In this document: in pieces, positions 11,434-23,530 of the stretch
Layout: every line of letters starts with the position of its first letter
How positions within the stretch are numbered: position 1 is the first letter of the stretch
DNA from: Edolisoma coerulescens
Lineage: Eukaryota; Chordata; Aves; Passeriformes; Campephagidae
Assembly (NCBI GenBank): GCA_013397115.1
Contig: VWZW01004142.1
Span: 1,608,464-1,672,463 of the forward strand
Direction of reading: 5' to 3'
DNA: 64,000 nucleotides
Notes under the pieces: generated by a model
What the model was told of the DNA's origin: nothing
Seen by the model: the letters and a program-made list of their open reading frames with translations, nothing else
Database searches by the model: none
Translations under genes and position numbers: made by a program

Positions 11434-14400
11434 GTAAGGATAAAAATCACCTCCTCTTTTCCTTAGAGGAGATGGTCAGCAGGGAAAGGCAGCTGCCTAG
11501 GTGTGTCTACAATGGTGTTTGCCACACAGATGAAAACATAAGTGTGGCCCTTGAAGCGAAGAAAGTAGATATGAGAGGTGAAAAACCATTCTTTTAAGTG
11601 CTTGATCATCATACTTTGTACAATCAAGTCAGGACATTATTCTCCTTTCCAAGGGAGAAGGCAGGATTGAGTACAACACTTGAGTGAGGCACCTTTGTGC
11701 CAGCACAGTGGCACTGTAATTCTTGTCCCCATTGTCTGTAAGGAGAGCCAGACCACTATGGAGGCTGTATGTCTCTCAGTCCGACTTGGCAGGCAATTAG
11801 AGTCGTTGTTGTCTCGGTGTACACAAATTTCTGCTTTGAACCACATTAGGCACCTATGAGGGTCTCACAGTGGATGCCTGTAAGTAGACACTGGTGCCCT
11901 TGGAAAGAGTGGGGAAGTTTGCTTCTGTTTTCTAACAGAGCAATACACAAATCCCTGCTGTGGTCTCCTACTCCAGACAGGGCCACAGGGCAGAATTTGC
12001 ACACTGAGGGAGAGTGTGTTTCAACAGAATGATGCAGGAGAGCATTTTGCTAACACACACAGGTACTTGCAGATAATTAATGATGGTGGCAATGGGCTCT
12101 AGCGATGTCTGGGAGAGCAGTAACACAAAATGCCTGAGAAAGAAGAGACTTTGTCTGTGATACAAGGATGATATCTGTGATAGGAGACTCTCTTACATTG
12201 CAAAGTACTCATATTGTGCTGGAGGAAGAGACAAGCCTGAGTTGCCTGCTAAAGTGTCCTCACTGCTATGGCACTGACATCTAGTCCACCCCACACAAAC
12301 GTCTTGTGCATTCTTGAGCTCTCCTCCTCCAGAGTCTGGGCTTGGGCTGACTCTTCAGGAGAGATGGAAGGTGGAGTAGCTCATCTTGGGAGTGGGCTTA
12401 GGGCAATTCCTGAGTGGAAAGTGGAAAGGAGGAGGAGAATGTAGAAGTATGATATTAGAGTGCAGAAAAACTCAGATTTTCTTTAACATAAGGAACTGAA
12501 CTCCACTAAGTACTCTGAGAGATAAGATAATCTCATTCTATCAGAATGAAGGATCAGACAAAGTGATAGTACTTTTGCACCTCCAACTTTTACAATTCTG
12601 TGATTCTAATGTTTGGAATTTGTAGATCAAGGTTCAGCTTTCAGTTGACTGTGACAACATAATCCCTGGAGTTAAAAGACAACTCCAGAAGCCATGTCAT
12701 GCAAATTACTGCTGAAGATTCAGTATGGGGCCAGTATTATGATTGCAAGTCTCTTCTATTAAAAATTACAGGTGTGCACAGACATGCTTAGTGGGCCAGG
12801 CAATACAAATATTGTTCCCTAAATTTCCACTATCATGAATGTTGATGTAATTATCTAATGATCTGTGCCATGGGTTGCAACTTCAACATTGCTTTTCATT
12901 TCCCTAATGTTTTTGCTCATTTTGTTGCCAGTAATGTTCAATCTGCATGAAAAGAAACAGTCTCTCCTGGAAGTGCAATTTAGAGATGTAGCAGACCAGA
13001 AAACTAGTGGCAAGAAGCTGACTATCACTGAAAATTGAACAACTGGGACTCAAAATCTAGTGGAAAAGCAAAGATTAATGGGAAGTAATTTGTTTACACT
13101 CAAAAATCATTTAAGGCAAAATTGTACCTCCTGGAATTATATAGTAAAGCAGTTTTATTATTGCAATAGAAAAATATGTAATGTTTTGCTTTTGACAAAT
13201 ATAAATAAATTACTTTCAGTTGTGGATGGGCACTATATGTGCTGTCATGGATTGGTATAAATAAGTGTTTACACAGCCTAACATGAGGAAATATGATGTT
13301 TTAAGGAGTGCTCAGATTTTACAATAAGAGTTGCTTACTTTATGTTCGTACATAGGAATTACTTACATAAACTGTAAATGAGGTCTTGGTTGCAAAAGGC
13401 TGGCTTGAATCCTTGCTGCCAAGAAAAAAAAAAAGGATTAAATTAAGACAGCCCTACTTTAGCAATGTTACTTTTTGTGCTGCTAGATACGTGAGCTGAA
13501 TAGTCATTTTTTAATTTGAACTCATGCTGTATGTGAAAAAAGGATTTTTCTCTTTTCTTTCTCCTGCTTTGTTTATTTGAAACAGATAGATCGTGTTGTT
13601 CTCCCTGGCTTAAACCTTCCTGAAATTTAGTATCACTGATTACTGCCTGGATTCACCAGGAAAGAGAATTCTACCCACAGCTTACTCACTAATTTCCTTT
13701 CACACCCACCACACATCTGCACTTGGGACAACAGGAAGTTTTAATTAAGACAAAACCCGTTTGCATGATGATTTCATTTCCAAAATAAATAAAAGCAAGC
13801 TGGCAGCAGCCCTTTGAAAGGAAGGAGCCTGTTTAGACTTTCTGTTACATACAGTTGGTTGTCTTTTCCATCCGCTTTCCTTACATCTTTTCATTTCTGC
13901 CGTGAGTTTTATTGTGCATGAAATTGATGGCTGGTAGCCCTGATTAAAGCCAGGCCTGACACACTGAGGTGCTGCTGGAAAGACATGGCTCACTCTTCCC
14001 CGCCAAATATTCTAGATATTCCACTGCTTGCTTTAGCTTCCTCCCACCCTCTCTCTCTGTTTGGACTACTGGAGGTCAAAAGCCCATGAAAAAAATAGGT
14101 CTATGCTTATTTCACATATCAGTACGCAGTAATCATGCTTAGCACTGGGGTCATGAGCTTACACTAAGCAGCAAGAAGGTCCATGGTGCAAGGGTAATAG
14201 TGTGAGACACACGTGAGGGACCACTTGGGGTCCATTTCATGATCTGGGAGAAACCAGGTGCCTGACAATCTTGAGAGAAAATAAAAAAATGGCATCAAAT
14301 GGACCTTGTGACTTACTGGTGTGCACAGGTTGCCTCCAAGCACAAGGTACTATTTCAGCAGCAACTGCTTAGTCCATCTCAGTGTGGGCGCAAACACTGT

Positions 14401-15613
14401 TTGTACAGGTACTGCACCTTTTGCTCTTAGAGAGGGGACATTTACTGGGCCCACTCAGGTATCAAACCTGAGAGAGAGCCAGAGCTCTGAGGATTTCTGC
14501 CATTCCCCACTGACTGGGTAGGTGACCTGCAGCTGGATCTTGAAGCAGTCTGACATAAGTGGCAGTTCTGCCATTCCTTTCAGCAGGACCAAATGCTACA
14601 TTCCTAACACTACATAGAGTTGGCTTAGAACCTCCTTAGGGATCTCCTGTAAGTTGGTCCTAATTTTCTTTAATTAAGGAAAGTATTAGAGAAAAATGGT
14701 TTTTTCTTTCTGGAGAGGCAGGTCTTCTATTTATTGGTAAATGCAGCAGAGAAATTAAATTTTTGTTTGCTTGACTTTTGTGTATGTCTAACCCTTAATT
14801 TAGCAGTATCACTTGTACTGGTCAAAGGAAATGAAATCTTATTGCTCAGTCTGACTGATTTTTCACTCTGGAGATTGCTGAACTTGACCCATCCCCCATA
14901 TTTCACCATCAGATATCAGATGATGCTTTGGGCTCAAAACGTTACCAGGTTCCTTGGAAAAGGAATAGGCCAAGTTTCATTATGCATACTAACTGGAATT
15001 CAGCCTCCACGGAATGACTGCACTATGGTGAACCAGGTGTAACACCCTAAATTTAGTCACTCCCCACTTATAATGACAGATTTTAAAAGGTGTATTGGCC
15101 AATGCTGAAGAACGTTGATGGGCTTGTTCATGTTCTTCAACTGGAGTACATTTGCAAATACTTAGCATGCAAGCCAAATTCTGACAGAGTTCAAGTTTTA
15201 TGCAGCTGTTTTCTTGAATAAAGTTTTCATTTTGATTCCATTTGGACAGTTTTCCTCTTTCTGCTGGTTATTTTCAGTGTCAAAAGCCATCAGTAGAATG
15301 ATACATGTCCCTGTGGGTGAAATCTCATCCACATAATTTGGTATTTTCACAGCATTACTCAGCTGGGTTGTTTTATTATGAGGAAAATGAAACTTTGAAA
15401 ACATTTCCACCTCCATAATGTACTTCTTAAAATTTAAATGTAAAAACCACAAAACCCAACCTAAACAATTCCTATCTGGCAAAAGCTGAGTCTTATATTT
15501 TCCAGGCATTGTGTGACTACTTAATCATTCTTTAAATAACATATAAGACATTAGAAATTTGTTTGTGAAAATGTAAGAATGGCTCTCTGACTTCCAGTGT
15601 TATGTGTTTTCAG
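11434..15613 (+). other. Intron 11
   Basis: A 4.2-kb intron without recognisable genes. It holds a degraded CR1 tail near 12.56-12.61 kb; otherwise I see only unremarkable AT-rich sequence. Confidence 0.85.
12562..12612 (+). mobile_element. Degraded CR1 3' tail (short)
   Basis: The run GATAGTACTTTTGCACCTCC, then AACTTTTACAATTCTGTGATTCT, resembles the CR1 ending (GATGATCTT...TTCCAACC...ATTCTATGATTCT). Only the last ~50 bases are convincing, and the upstream part has diverged beyond recognition by eye. Confidence 0.45.
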
Positions 15614-15727
15614 CATCCTGTGTATTGTGTGAATGTAGTTGGAACACAGAACGCACACAATCTTATTACTGTCTCTACGGATGGCAAAATGTGCTCCTGG
15701 AGCCTGGACATGCTCTCAACTCCGCAG
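15614..15727 (+). CDS. DYNC1I1: DYNC1I1 coding exon 12 (WD40 blade segment)
   Basis: This exon encodes 38 residues, HPVYCVNVVGTQNAHNLIT... to ...SLDMLSTPQ, phase 0 at both ends. The part LITVSTDGKMCSWSLDML is a WD-repeat strand pattern (STDGK turn, then CSW). The acceptor is TTTTCAG at 15607-15613 and the donor GTGGGT at 15728. It continues exon 11 directly (...AAAHT then HPVY). No stops or indels are present, and it looks under coding constraint. Confidence 0.96.
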
Positions 15728-16510
15728 GTGGGTTTGTTTTCGCCTACACTGGGGGGAAAAGTGTCTTTGGTAGAGCAGGATACCCACGTGGTGGAACATA
15801 GCTCCTAAAAGCCAAAATCTTGCATCCTATACAAACTAAAACCAATGGATGCACTTGAAAGAGTACAGCTTGCTTCCAGCAGTCTCTGCTAAGAGCCAAA
15901 CCCCATTTCCTTTACCACAAATCATGTAATTATTGTAATAGGTTAATACATAGGTCAGTTTCAAGTGAAAATGAAATAGTCCATTTTAAAGCATGGTAAT
16001 TACAGAAGTCGCCTGTGGTATAAATTGAACTTATTCTACAGCATTGTTTAACAAATATGGACTAGATTGCACTACTGCTGAACACACCCTAGGCACTGCA
16101 GGTTTCCAAGGCACACAGTCAGAAACTCAGAAACTTACTTTGCTGGCAGCCTTCAGTAGCCAAAGGAACAAACAATGCAAATCAAAAGTTTTAGAACTAA
16201 TTCTCCCCCTCTGGAATGTTTGCTGCTATTGTCTTCCCCCCCCCTCCTCTCCTTTGTATCAGAAATGAAAGGAAACATAGGAAAATTGCCCAAACCACTA
16301 GTGATTATAATAATGGAAACTAAACAAAGAATCCGATGCTGGAAAAGGTGTATAGAAAGCATCTTTTAAGTGTTATCTTCTGAAGCAGTACATTTTCTAT
16401 TCCAACACGTCACTCATTTTTATACACAATTTCTTAGGAAAAAAATTGATATAATTTTTACTAAGCATCATGGGATCTGATCTTGTTTCAAAATGCTGCA
16501 TAGAAACTCC

Positions 16511-16566
16511 GAGTAATGATTCCATTAATCATGCATTAATGTGCAATTACTATTGAATTATTCACT
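16511..16566. promoter_or_regulatory. Candidate homeodomain/POU-type motif cluster (intron 12)
   Basis: Within about 50 bases lie TAATGAT, CATTAATC, GCATTAAT, GCAATTAC and TGAATTA. The core ATTAATCATGCATTAAT is close to a dyad. This density of ATTA-type half-sites is typical of conserved enhancers but also arises in AT-rich DNA; conservation is untested. Confidence 0.25.
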
Positions 16567-17453
16567 TTTCAGTGTTGACACAAGAGGTGGGACTCCTCTA
16601 TCCTAACCTCAGCCATCTGAAAGTTGATGTGTCAAGTCTAAGTTAGAAATTCAAGTTTTCTGTACAGTTGAGGTAGAGAGAGGCTGCTACTTCTGGAGAA
16701 TGACTCATCCCATCCAAGTGTGAAATGCCATTTCAGATACCCACCCTGGGACACGGAATTGTCCTATCTTAGGGTGGGAGAGGATTCTGGAAGTCATCGC
16801 ATCTACTCCCCTACTCAAACTGAGGCCAGCTTTGAAGTTTGACCGTGCTGCTCATGTAAGGCAACAGTGTGGGGCTGGTATTTGTGCCCTGGGACTATGA
16901 GAAACCAGTACTCTTCTGCAAGAGAAATGGAGGCATCGAAAATGGCCCAGGCATCTATGTTCATGCACCTGAATCCCTTCCATTGTTTCTCACCTAAACA
17001 TCAAGAAGATAAATCCCACCCCTGCATATTCACTTACTGGAATACTAAAGTCTGAAGCGCAGATCTGTGAACATCTGAGTTCCAGTACCTCATCACTCAA
17101 ATGGCATTTCCCTGCTCCAAAACTGACTCTCAACAAGGATAGGAACACGCCCCACATTACACTGAAGTTTGGCACATGGCTCATGGTGATCTAGAAAAGA
17201 AAGGCACAGGACTTGACGTCAAGCTGCATGCCATAGCTTTAAACTGGGAGGAGTAAAGTGTTGCTGATGTGTGTCACTCTGAAACTTTCCAAAGACACTG
17301 ATCCAGAGTATTTGTGTACAGCCATGGTGTAGGCGCTGGGAGGAGAGAGTCCACCACAGTCTGTGGCCATATCTCTGCAGAGACACTAAATGATGATCTC
17401 ACCTCAGAAGATTTTAACAAAAATACATGGTCTCTCTCCCATATTAACAGAAT

Positions 17454-17480
17454 TTCTCTCTCTCTCTCTCACTCACTCAC
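17454..17480. repeat. TC dinucleotide / ACTC microsatellite
   Basis: A TC run followed by three ACTC units, inside intron 12. It is simple low-complexity sequence. Confidence 0.85.
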
Positions 17481-18554
17481 ATATTTACAAAAATATGGGG
17501 TGGTCTCCCATTGCATTTTTCATATCTTGTTTTGCCTTTATAATAGAACCAAATTTATTTAAAAGAAAAGTATAAACTAAGCAGAAGTATTTCTCTATGC
17601 ATTTGCATCACTCTCCTCTCACAGGGATACCCACTTTCTTTGCAGCAAAAAAGCCCTTCTGAGAAAAACCCTACAGGCTTTGGCCCTAGAGGAATGCAGC
17701 ACAGACTTTTTAAACATAGAGAACATACCCACTTAAATAGCTAAAAATGAAAATGGTGAAACCATTCAGGCCTTTTGTGGATTCTTGGGTTACACCATTT
17801 AGGCTGAAAAACCAAAAAGTTGTGCAAAATCTGCTCAAAGCGTACACATCTTGCAATGGCCACAAACTTGCACGGTGATTGTATTTGCAATTGCAAAAAT
17901 GGGCATGCTGATTTACTTTAAAATATAGCTACCAAATGAAAACAGAAAACATTCCTGCTGGTTTGTAGCTTGATGGTGGAGTCTAGAGGGAGTGTTTATG
18001 GTTACCTCTGAAAATCCCTGAAAAGCAATGCTTCGAATGGTGGTAGTGACAGGACCCCAACTTTTTAGTTTTGTTCTGCAAAGGGGCAAATGACACAGAG
18101 CAATAAATGCCTCGCATGCACACGACATTACATGTGCTTCCTGGAAATTGATTTCCAGAATGTTTGTAAATAGAAGGGTATTGCATGATTTGTTAAAGCC
18201 TGAGGCTTGCAAATGTAACCATTAAGGTATTACCTTTAGTTTCTGCACCATTAGATTTTAAATTCTCACCTGTCATCTCTGGCTGATTTAAGATGATGCA
18301 GAAAAGACCAGTGCCTTCCTGCCAGTCTCAATGTGTGACAGCCAGCACTGGGGATGGCAGGAGCATCCTGGTTTGTTACATCACATCTTCTCACAATGTC
18401 TTATGTAGAAACCAAAGTCCTGTGACTGGGCCAAATGATTTCATCTTCCTCTCCTGCTACCCCATGTAATATTTAGAAATCAGTTATGAAAAAAAAGCAA
18501 CCCAGACTAACAAAAGGAGGATCACAGCATAATAACAAAAACCTGTTTTGGCAG

Positions 18555-18688
18555 GAGAGCATGGAGCTGGTATACAATAAATCCAAACCAGTGGCAGTCA
18601 CAGGAATGGCTTTCCCAACCGGAGATGTCAATAACTTTGTCGTTGGCAGTGAAGAGGGAACAGTCTACACAGCCTGTCGTCATGGAAG
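18555..18688 (+). CDS. DYNC1I1: DYNC1I1 coding exon 13 (WD40 blade segment)
   Basis: The exon encodes 44 full codons plus two bases, ESMELVYNKSKPVAVTGMA... to ...YTACRHG, with the split codon AG|T (Ser) completed in the next exon. The segment FVVGSEEGTVYTACRHG is a WD-repeat strand with a diverged WD position. It starts in phase 0 and ends in phase 2. The donor is GTGAAG at 18689. The acceptor GGCAG at 18550-18554 is preceded by an A-rich stretch with only a short TGTTTT pyrimidine patch, so it is weaker than the other acceptors in this gene. The reading frame is intact. Confidence 0.96.
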
Positions 18689-20259
18689 GTGAAGTTCAGC
18701 ATTTTGTACTTATAAAACATTCTGTACCTGTGTGATGATAGCCAAGTGTGTGTGGAGAGTATTCAATGTTTTTTTCTCTTGGAGCAACAATGTCTGTACT
18801 GTTCCTGTGACCAGCACAGGAGCTGCCCAGCTTTGAGCAACTGTGCTGACAGTACTGCAAAATTGCATCTATTTAGGCATATATTGATAGTCTGTGTGGC
18901 AGCTGATGGTTTGAATGAGTCTTAGGCTGCTAAGATGAATGAAGCATGCCCAAGGGCATTTCTCACTCCTGAACTTTCAGACTTGCGTGGTTTGTTCCTC
19001 ACAAGAGGAGGAAGGTGCCAGATCCTCTTTTTAGCACACCTTTGTAGAAACCTTCTACTGACCATTGAGAAAAGCTCTTCTGCTCCTGCCTGTCTTTCCT
19101 GGAGCTTTTTGCTATCATCCCTGGTTTATTTCCAGAGGCTCCTGTATCCTTCAGCCCAGCACAGTGAAAAGCCATATGTTATTCTGGAAAAAGGTGTGTC
19201 AAAGCACAGCAGATACCCAGGATGGTCTCAGTGCTCCAGAACTCCCCTTACCCCACTGACTACATGGCAGATAGCTGGGATAAAATAAGAGGTGTCCTTA
19301 TCCAGCCCTGCAGGACTGAGCCCCTGCTCCAGCACATGCTGCCAGGTCTGGCAGGGGAGCCTAAGTGAGGCCACACTGTCCACACAGGAGAGGTATGGGG
19401 ACACTGCACCAGCTGGATGAGGGACCAGTTTTCTCTGGTGTAGCTCCATATCTCCTTTCAGTACACTGTACTCACACTGGCACAAGGCTGACAGGCTCAT
19501 CAGAGCTGTGGCTATTTTTAATGTATATTCTTCCACTCGCAATTTTTCTATAATCTAGCTAAAAGGGTAATTTCATGATTCCCTTTTCTGTGTACACTGT
19601 GAGACAGCACTGACAACTGATCTGGCATAATTTGCTTCCAGGAGGAAGAAAACTGTGCACATTCTCTCTTACACAGCCTTGTATTTTTCCTTCCAAATAG
19701 CTGTTCTAGCCTCCAGCTGATGAAATGCACATCTCCCCTTGTTCAAAGTAATGACTGTATGATACCTGATCACAGGATCAGTTCCTTCACTTTTTGTGAA
19801 GAGGCATTTGCTTCCTAGTGACTTGATTGACTGCTGTGAGAAGTTATCTTAGATATTTAAGAGAAAAAGAATTGCCCATGATAAGTCATTAACATATCTA
19901 ATGGTTATTCCTTGTGATAATGGCTTACTCAGAGGTATAAGCTATAGCATAATTATAATTTAGAATTATTTTATAATTTTACATAAATGTTATTTCAAGC
20001 TACAGGAGCAGACCGTATATGTAGAAGTGAGCATGGTATGTCTTCAGAAGTAAGAGAAATTCTCCCTATGCTCAATTCTGAGCATTAATTTTGCCCACTA
20101 GAATAAACTTCTGCAGGCAAAGGCCTTAATGAAAGGGGAGAGATTTACAGGTTAAATAGAACTTTAAAAGGAAACAAGAACCTATGAGTAAAGAAAAATT
20201 ATGTTAAATCGCTAGGTGGTAAATCACTCTCTGCATGTAAATCTTTCTTCTTCCTGCAG
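18689..20259 (+). other. Intron 13
   Basis: A 1.6-kb intron. I see no genes, repeats or motifs to report apart from the strong TTCTTCTTCCTGCAG acceptor at its end. Confidence 0.85.
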
Positions 20260-20404
20260 TAAAGCTGGCATTGGTGAAATTTTTGAAGGCCACCAAGGAC
20301 CTGTCACAGGAATCAATTGTCACATGGCAGTGGGTCCAATAGACTTTTCCCATCTCTTTGTCACATCATCGTTTGACTGGACAGTGAAATTGTGGACCAC
20401 AAAG
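20260..20404 (+). CDS. DYNC1I1: DYNC1I1 coding exon 14 (WD40 blade segment)
   Basis: The first base completes the Ser codon split with exon 13. It then encodes 48 residues, KAGIGEIFEGHQGPVTGIN... to ...SFDWTVKLWTTK. The pattern GHQGPVTGINCH (GH start), SSFDWTVKLW (WD end) is a classic WD40 repeat. The acceptor is TTCCTGCAG (20251-20259) and the donor GTAAGA at 20405. The exon ends in phase 0. In the family the next residues should begin (H/N)NKPLYSFED, which are not found downstream in readable sequence. Confidence 0.96.
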
Positions 20405-23400
20405 GTAAGAAATCCAAGTTGGGCTGGGACAAATAATGCTACTTGTGAAAATGCTGTTGTCAGAAATATTTTAATACTGTCTGTCAAAGTCCTAAGAACA
20501 AATTAATTGAAAGGCTGTGGTTAGAATGGGCATAGTGATAAAATTGTAAGTAAAATATATAGCTAGTGTAACTCGCAATCATATTTGCCCTGGAGCATAC
20601 CTTGCCCTTTAGCTGGCCTGCATTTCAGTATTAACCCTAGTGCTGAGCAGTTTCATGAGGCAAGGAGATGAGGATGTCTTGGACTCCCAGCTGTCAAACA
20701 ATCCATTCAGCACTCCCTGTGCAGGCTAAATTGCAAGGCTAATACTATGCACCGTGGTGGTGCAGCAACAGGAACACTTTCCTCTGATGAAGCAACAGGG
20801 GAAGTGCACATACAACTTGGTGCAATCAATATCACTTGTGAAATTCACTGCTGGAGGAGGCTGTTATAGCCAAAAGATAAAATGTCCCAATGACATTAGA
20901 CACTGGGAGCAGGGGGAAGTACATGCTGGAACTTATAGTCGTGACCACCAGGGATCTGTTGCTGACTACTCTGTGGCCCTCTGCCTGTGACCTCCTTCAG
21001 AGAGAGCAGAGTAGCAGAAATGTCACAGTCCTGTGAAACTTTGAAACCCCCACACTCCATGGGACAGACTAAACAGACCAACCTGGTTTATTGTACAGGC
21101 TGAGTAAAACAGGACAATGAGAGGTAAAATCCTAATTATATAAGTCATCTAAATTTATTTTTTTATACACCAGAGTAGAGAACTGCCTTGCAAATGTCAG
21201 GTTCTTGTCTTAACCAAGTTGGTTTTATGCCTGCATTTGGTTCACATCTTGAGCTGCACCCAGCAGAGTTCCAGTACTGGAAGCTGACCCCAGTCAGGAA
21301 GTATCTCAGCACGTGTTCCTCCAAGACATCAGGGCTTGGAGATGCTAGAACAGATGCACAGCAAATGTAAATACCAAAGTGATCAGAAGGGCTCATGTGA
21401 CAGCCTTGTGCTGGAAAAAGCAGCACAGTTACCTAGATGATAACTCGAATCAGCTTCTATAGGAGCTTCCCAATGCATTTGTTAATGGCCTGATCCAATG
21501 TGTGTGCTAATTAACCAGGTATCTTTTCCTAATCAGCAGTGACCACAGCTGATGGTTTTGTCTTGAGCATTACATTTCAGGAAACTCATAATGAGAAAGG
21601 TGCGTGATTCACCTAATTCGCATGTCACTGTATACATGACTAGACCCAGCCTTATCCAAAGCTAAAGTGGTCCCGAGGAGTGGACATGGGCAGGCTGGAA
21701 TGGATCTGGGATGGTTCCTAGGTGGTGAACGGTAGAAAGGGCTGCAGGACAGCCAAGGGATGGACAGCTTAGATGTTGGCTCCATGGGGCTAGATAGACC
21801 ATTTGGTGTGTGAGACAAGGGAGTCCTGGGCAGTGGTGACGGGGGGCAAGGCAATACCGGAGTGCTGAAGTTGAAGCTGAGTAAGGGGAGAAGAATTTGT
21901 GGGGAGTGCAGGGAAGATGAAAGGCAAGTATTGAATTCCAAACACACATGTACAGAAAAGTCTTGGATGAGTATTCGACCGTCAGCTTGAGGTTAAATAT
22001 GGCAATAAGGGCCTCGTTCATCTGCAGCTTAAATGAAATTGTATTAAGGGATAATAAAGCCTGATTTTTATTTTAAACTCTTGGGACTTTAGAAGTTAGT
22101 AGTAACACTAATACAGCACATTTTGGGCACAAAGACACTGCAGATAGTAATACACAGTTAGCCTTGTGGAATATTTCAGTGCCGAAATGGTTGGGTCTGA
22201 TTTTGTCCAAGACAATCAGTTTTCAAAGAACCAAACCATTTAATTTCTAGTATCTATCAAGCTGTGGCTCATCTGGCAAGAGGGGCTTCCTGAGAAAGCT
22301 GTTTGACTGAGCTGGGCGAGCTGTGATGTTCATGTGACATACCACAGCACCGCTCAGAGCTGGAAGCTCTGTTGCTGTTTTGGATTACTTGCTTTCTTCT
22401 GGAGCAGGTTTGAGCAGCAGCAGCAGCCTCAGGCTGCTGTCCTGCCAGCCACTGCCCTGTGAAAACATCCTCTGAGACTCTAGACAAGTTCTTGAATTGT
22501 GATGAATGTTTTCTTTCTCTCCCCATTCAGCTGCATCAGAAGTTTATTTCCATATTGTCTGAATAATTTTCTTGGCTGGAGCTACTACATATTTAAGGCT
22601 CTCTTTGTTCAGTTCTCATAGTCAAGGCTCAGTCAATCAGTGGGCTCTGAAAAAAAAATAGTGGATTGATATGAAGTATTGAGTGCTTCTTCTGGCTTAC
22701 GAGATTTTAGTCAGAATTGGTTTATTCCTTTAGTTTCTTATTTGTAAATTTAATCTCCCTATCAGCATCCAAAGCCGTATTGCTTTCCTGCTTCTACCAG
22801 TGTTGTCTACTTAATCCTGTGCACATTATCTTCTTTGGTCATGAAATTCAATTCCTTTCTGTTTCACAGGTTCAGAGTCAATGTCCAATTGTAAAGTGAA
22901 CCATAAAAGCTTTGTCTTTATATTGTCTATTGATGTTGTGTAGCATCCTGGGGTGCTTACAAGAAAGGCACTTTCATAGCAGGCATTTGACTGATGGATT
23001 GAAAGCACCATCTCCCTTAAAAACTCTCCCTTGACATTTTATAATCTGTTTTTGTGGTTAACACATTTTCCAGCTAAAGGCAGTTCAACCAGGTGACTGA
23101 GAATAAGATTTTCACTAGTGGATGAATGAGCTTTTTGTAGATAACACTAATACAAGGTTCACATTATCATCCATCACATTAGCCAATAATCAGATCCCTC
23201 TGTGAATAGCAAGCAACCAGAAGCAACAGGAAAAAACCTAGAATTTGCAAAGATAGTTACTTGATAACCACGGCATTACCTGGTTCCTGACGAAGGAAAT
23301 AGGGCTTTCAACTTGAATTCATGCTACACCATGTGAGCGAGTCTTGGATGCAGAGCTGTCGAAGGGAAGTCCCGATGTGAAGTGTCTGTGGAGCTCTGCC

Positions 23401-23459
23401 CTTAATTAGGTAGTGTCGGTATGATGCTTTGAAGAGGTAAAGTGCTAAGTGGAAATGCT

Positions 23460-23530
23460 AAGTGTTGTTAATTAATTAAACACTAATCCTCATGAATGAA
23501 TAGCATGAGGTTAAATAATGAAATGTAAGT
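23460..23530. promoter_or_regulatory. Candidate homeodomain-motif element with short hairpin (intron 14)
   Basis: A perfect 12-bp palindrome TTAATTAATTAA (23468-23479) is followed by TAATCC (23484-23489, an OTX/PITX-type K50 site). Next comes an inverted repeat CCTCATG (23488-23494) / CATGAGG (23504-23510), then TTAAATAATGA. This looks like a compact homeodomain-responsive element, but function and conservation are inferred. Confidence 0.3.

Larger units (their letters stand above)
15728..18554 (+). other. Intron 12
   Basis: A 2.8-kb intron with no genes seen. It contains a homeodomain-motif-dense patch at 16.51-16.57 kb and a TC/ACTC microsatellite at 17.45-17.48 kb. Its 3' end, before exon 13, is A-rich with a weak pyrimidine tract. 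Confidence 0.85.
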
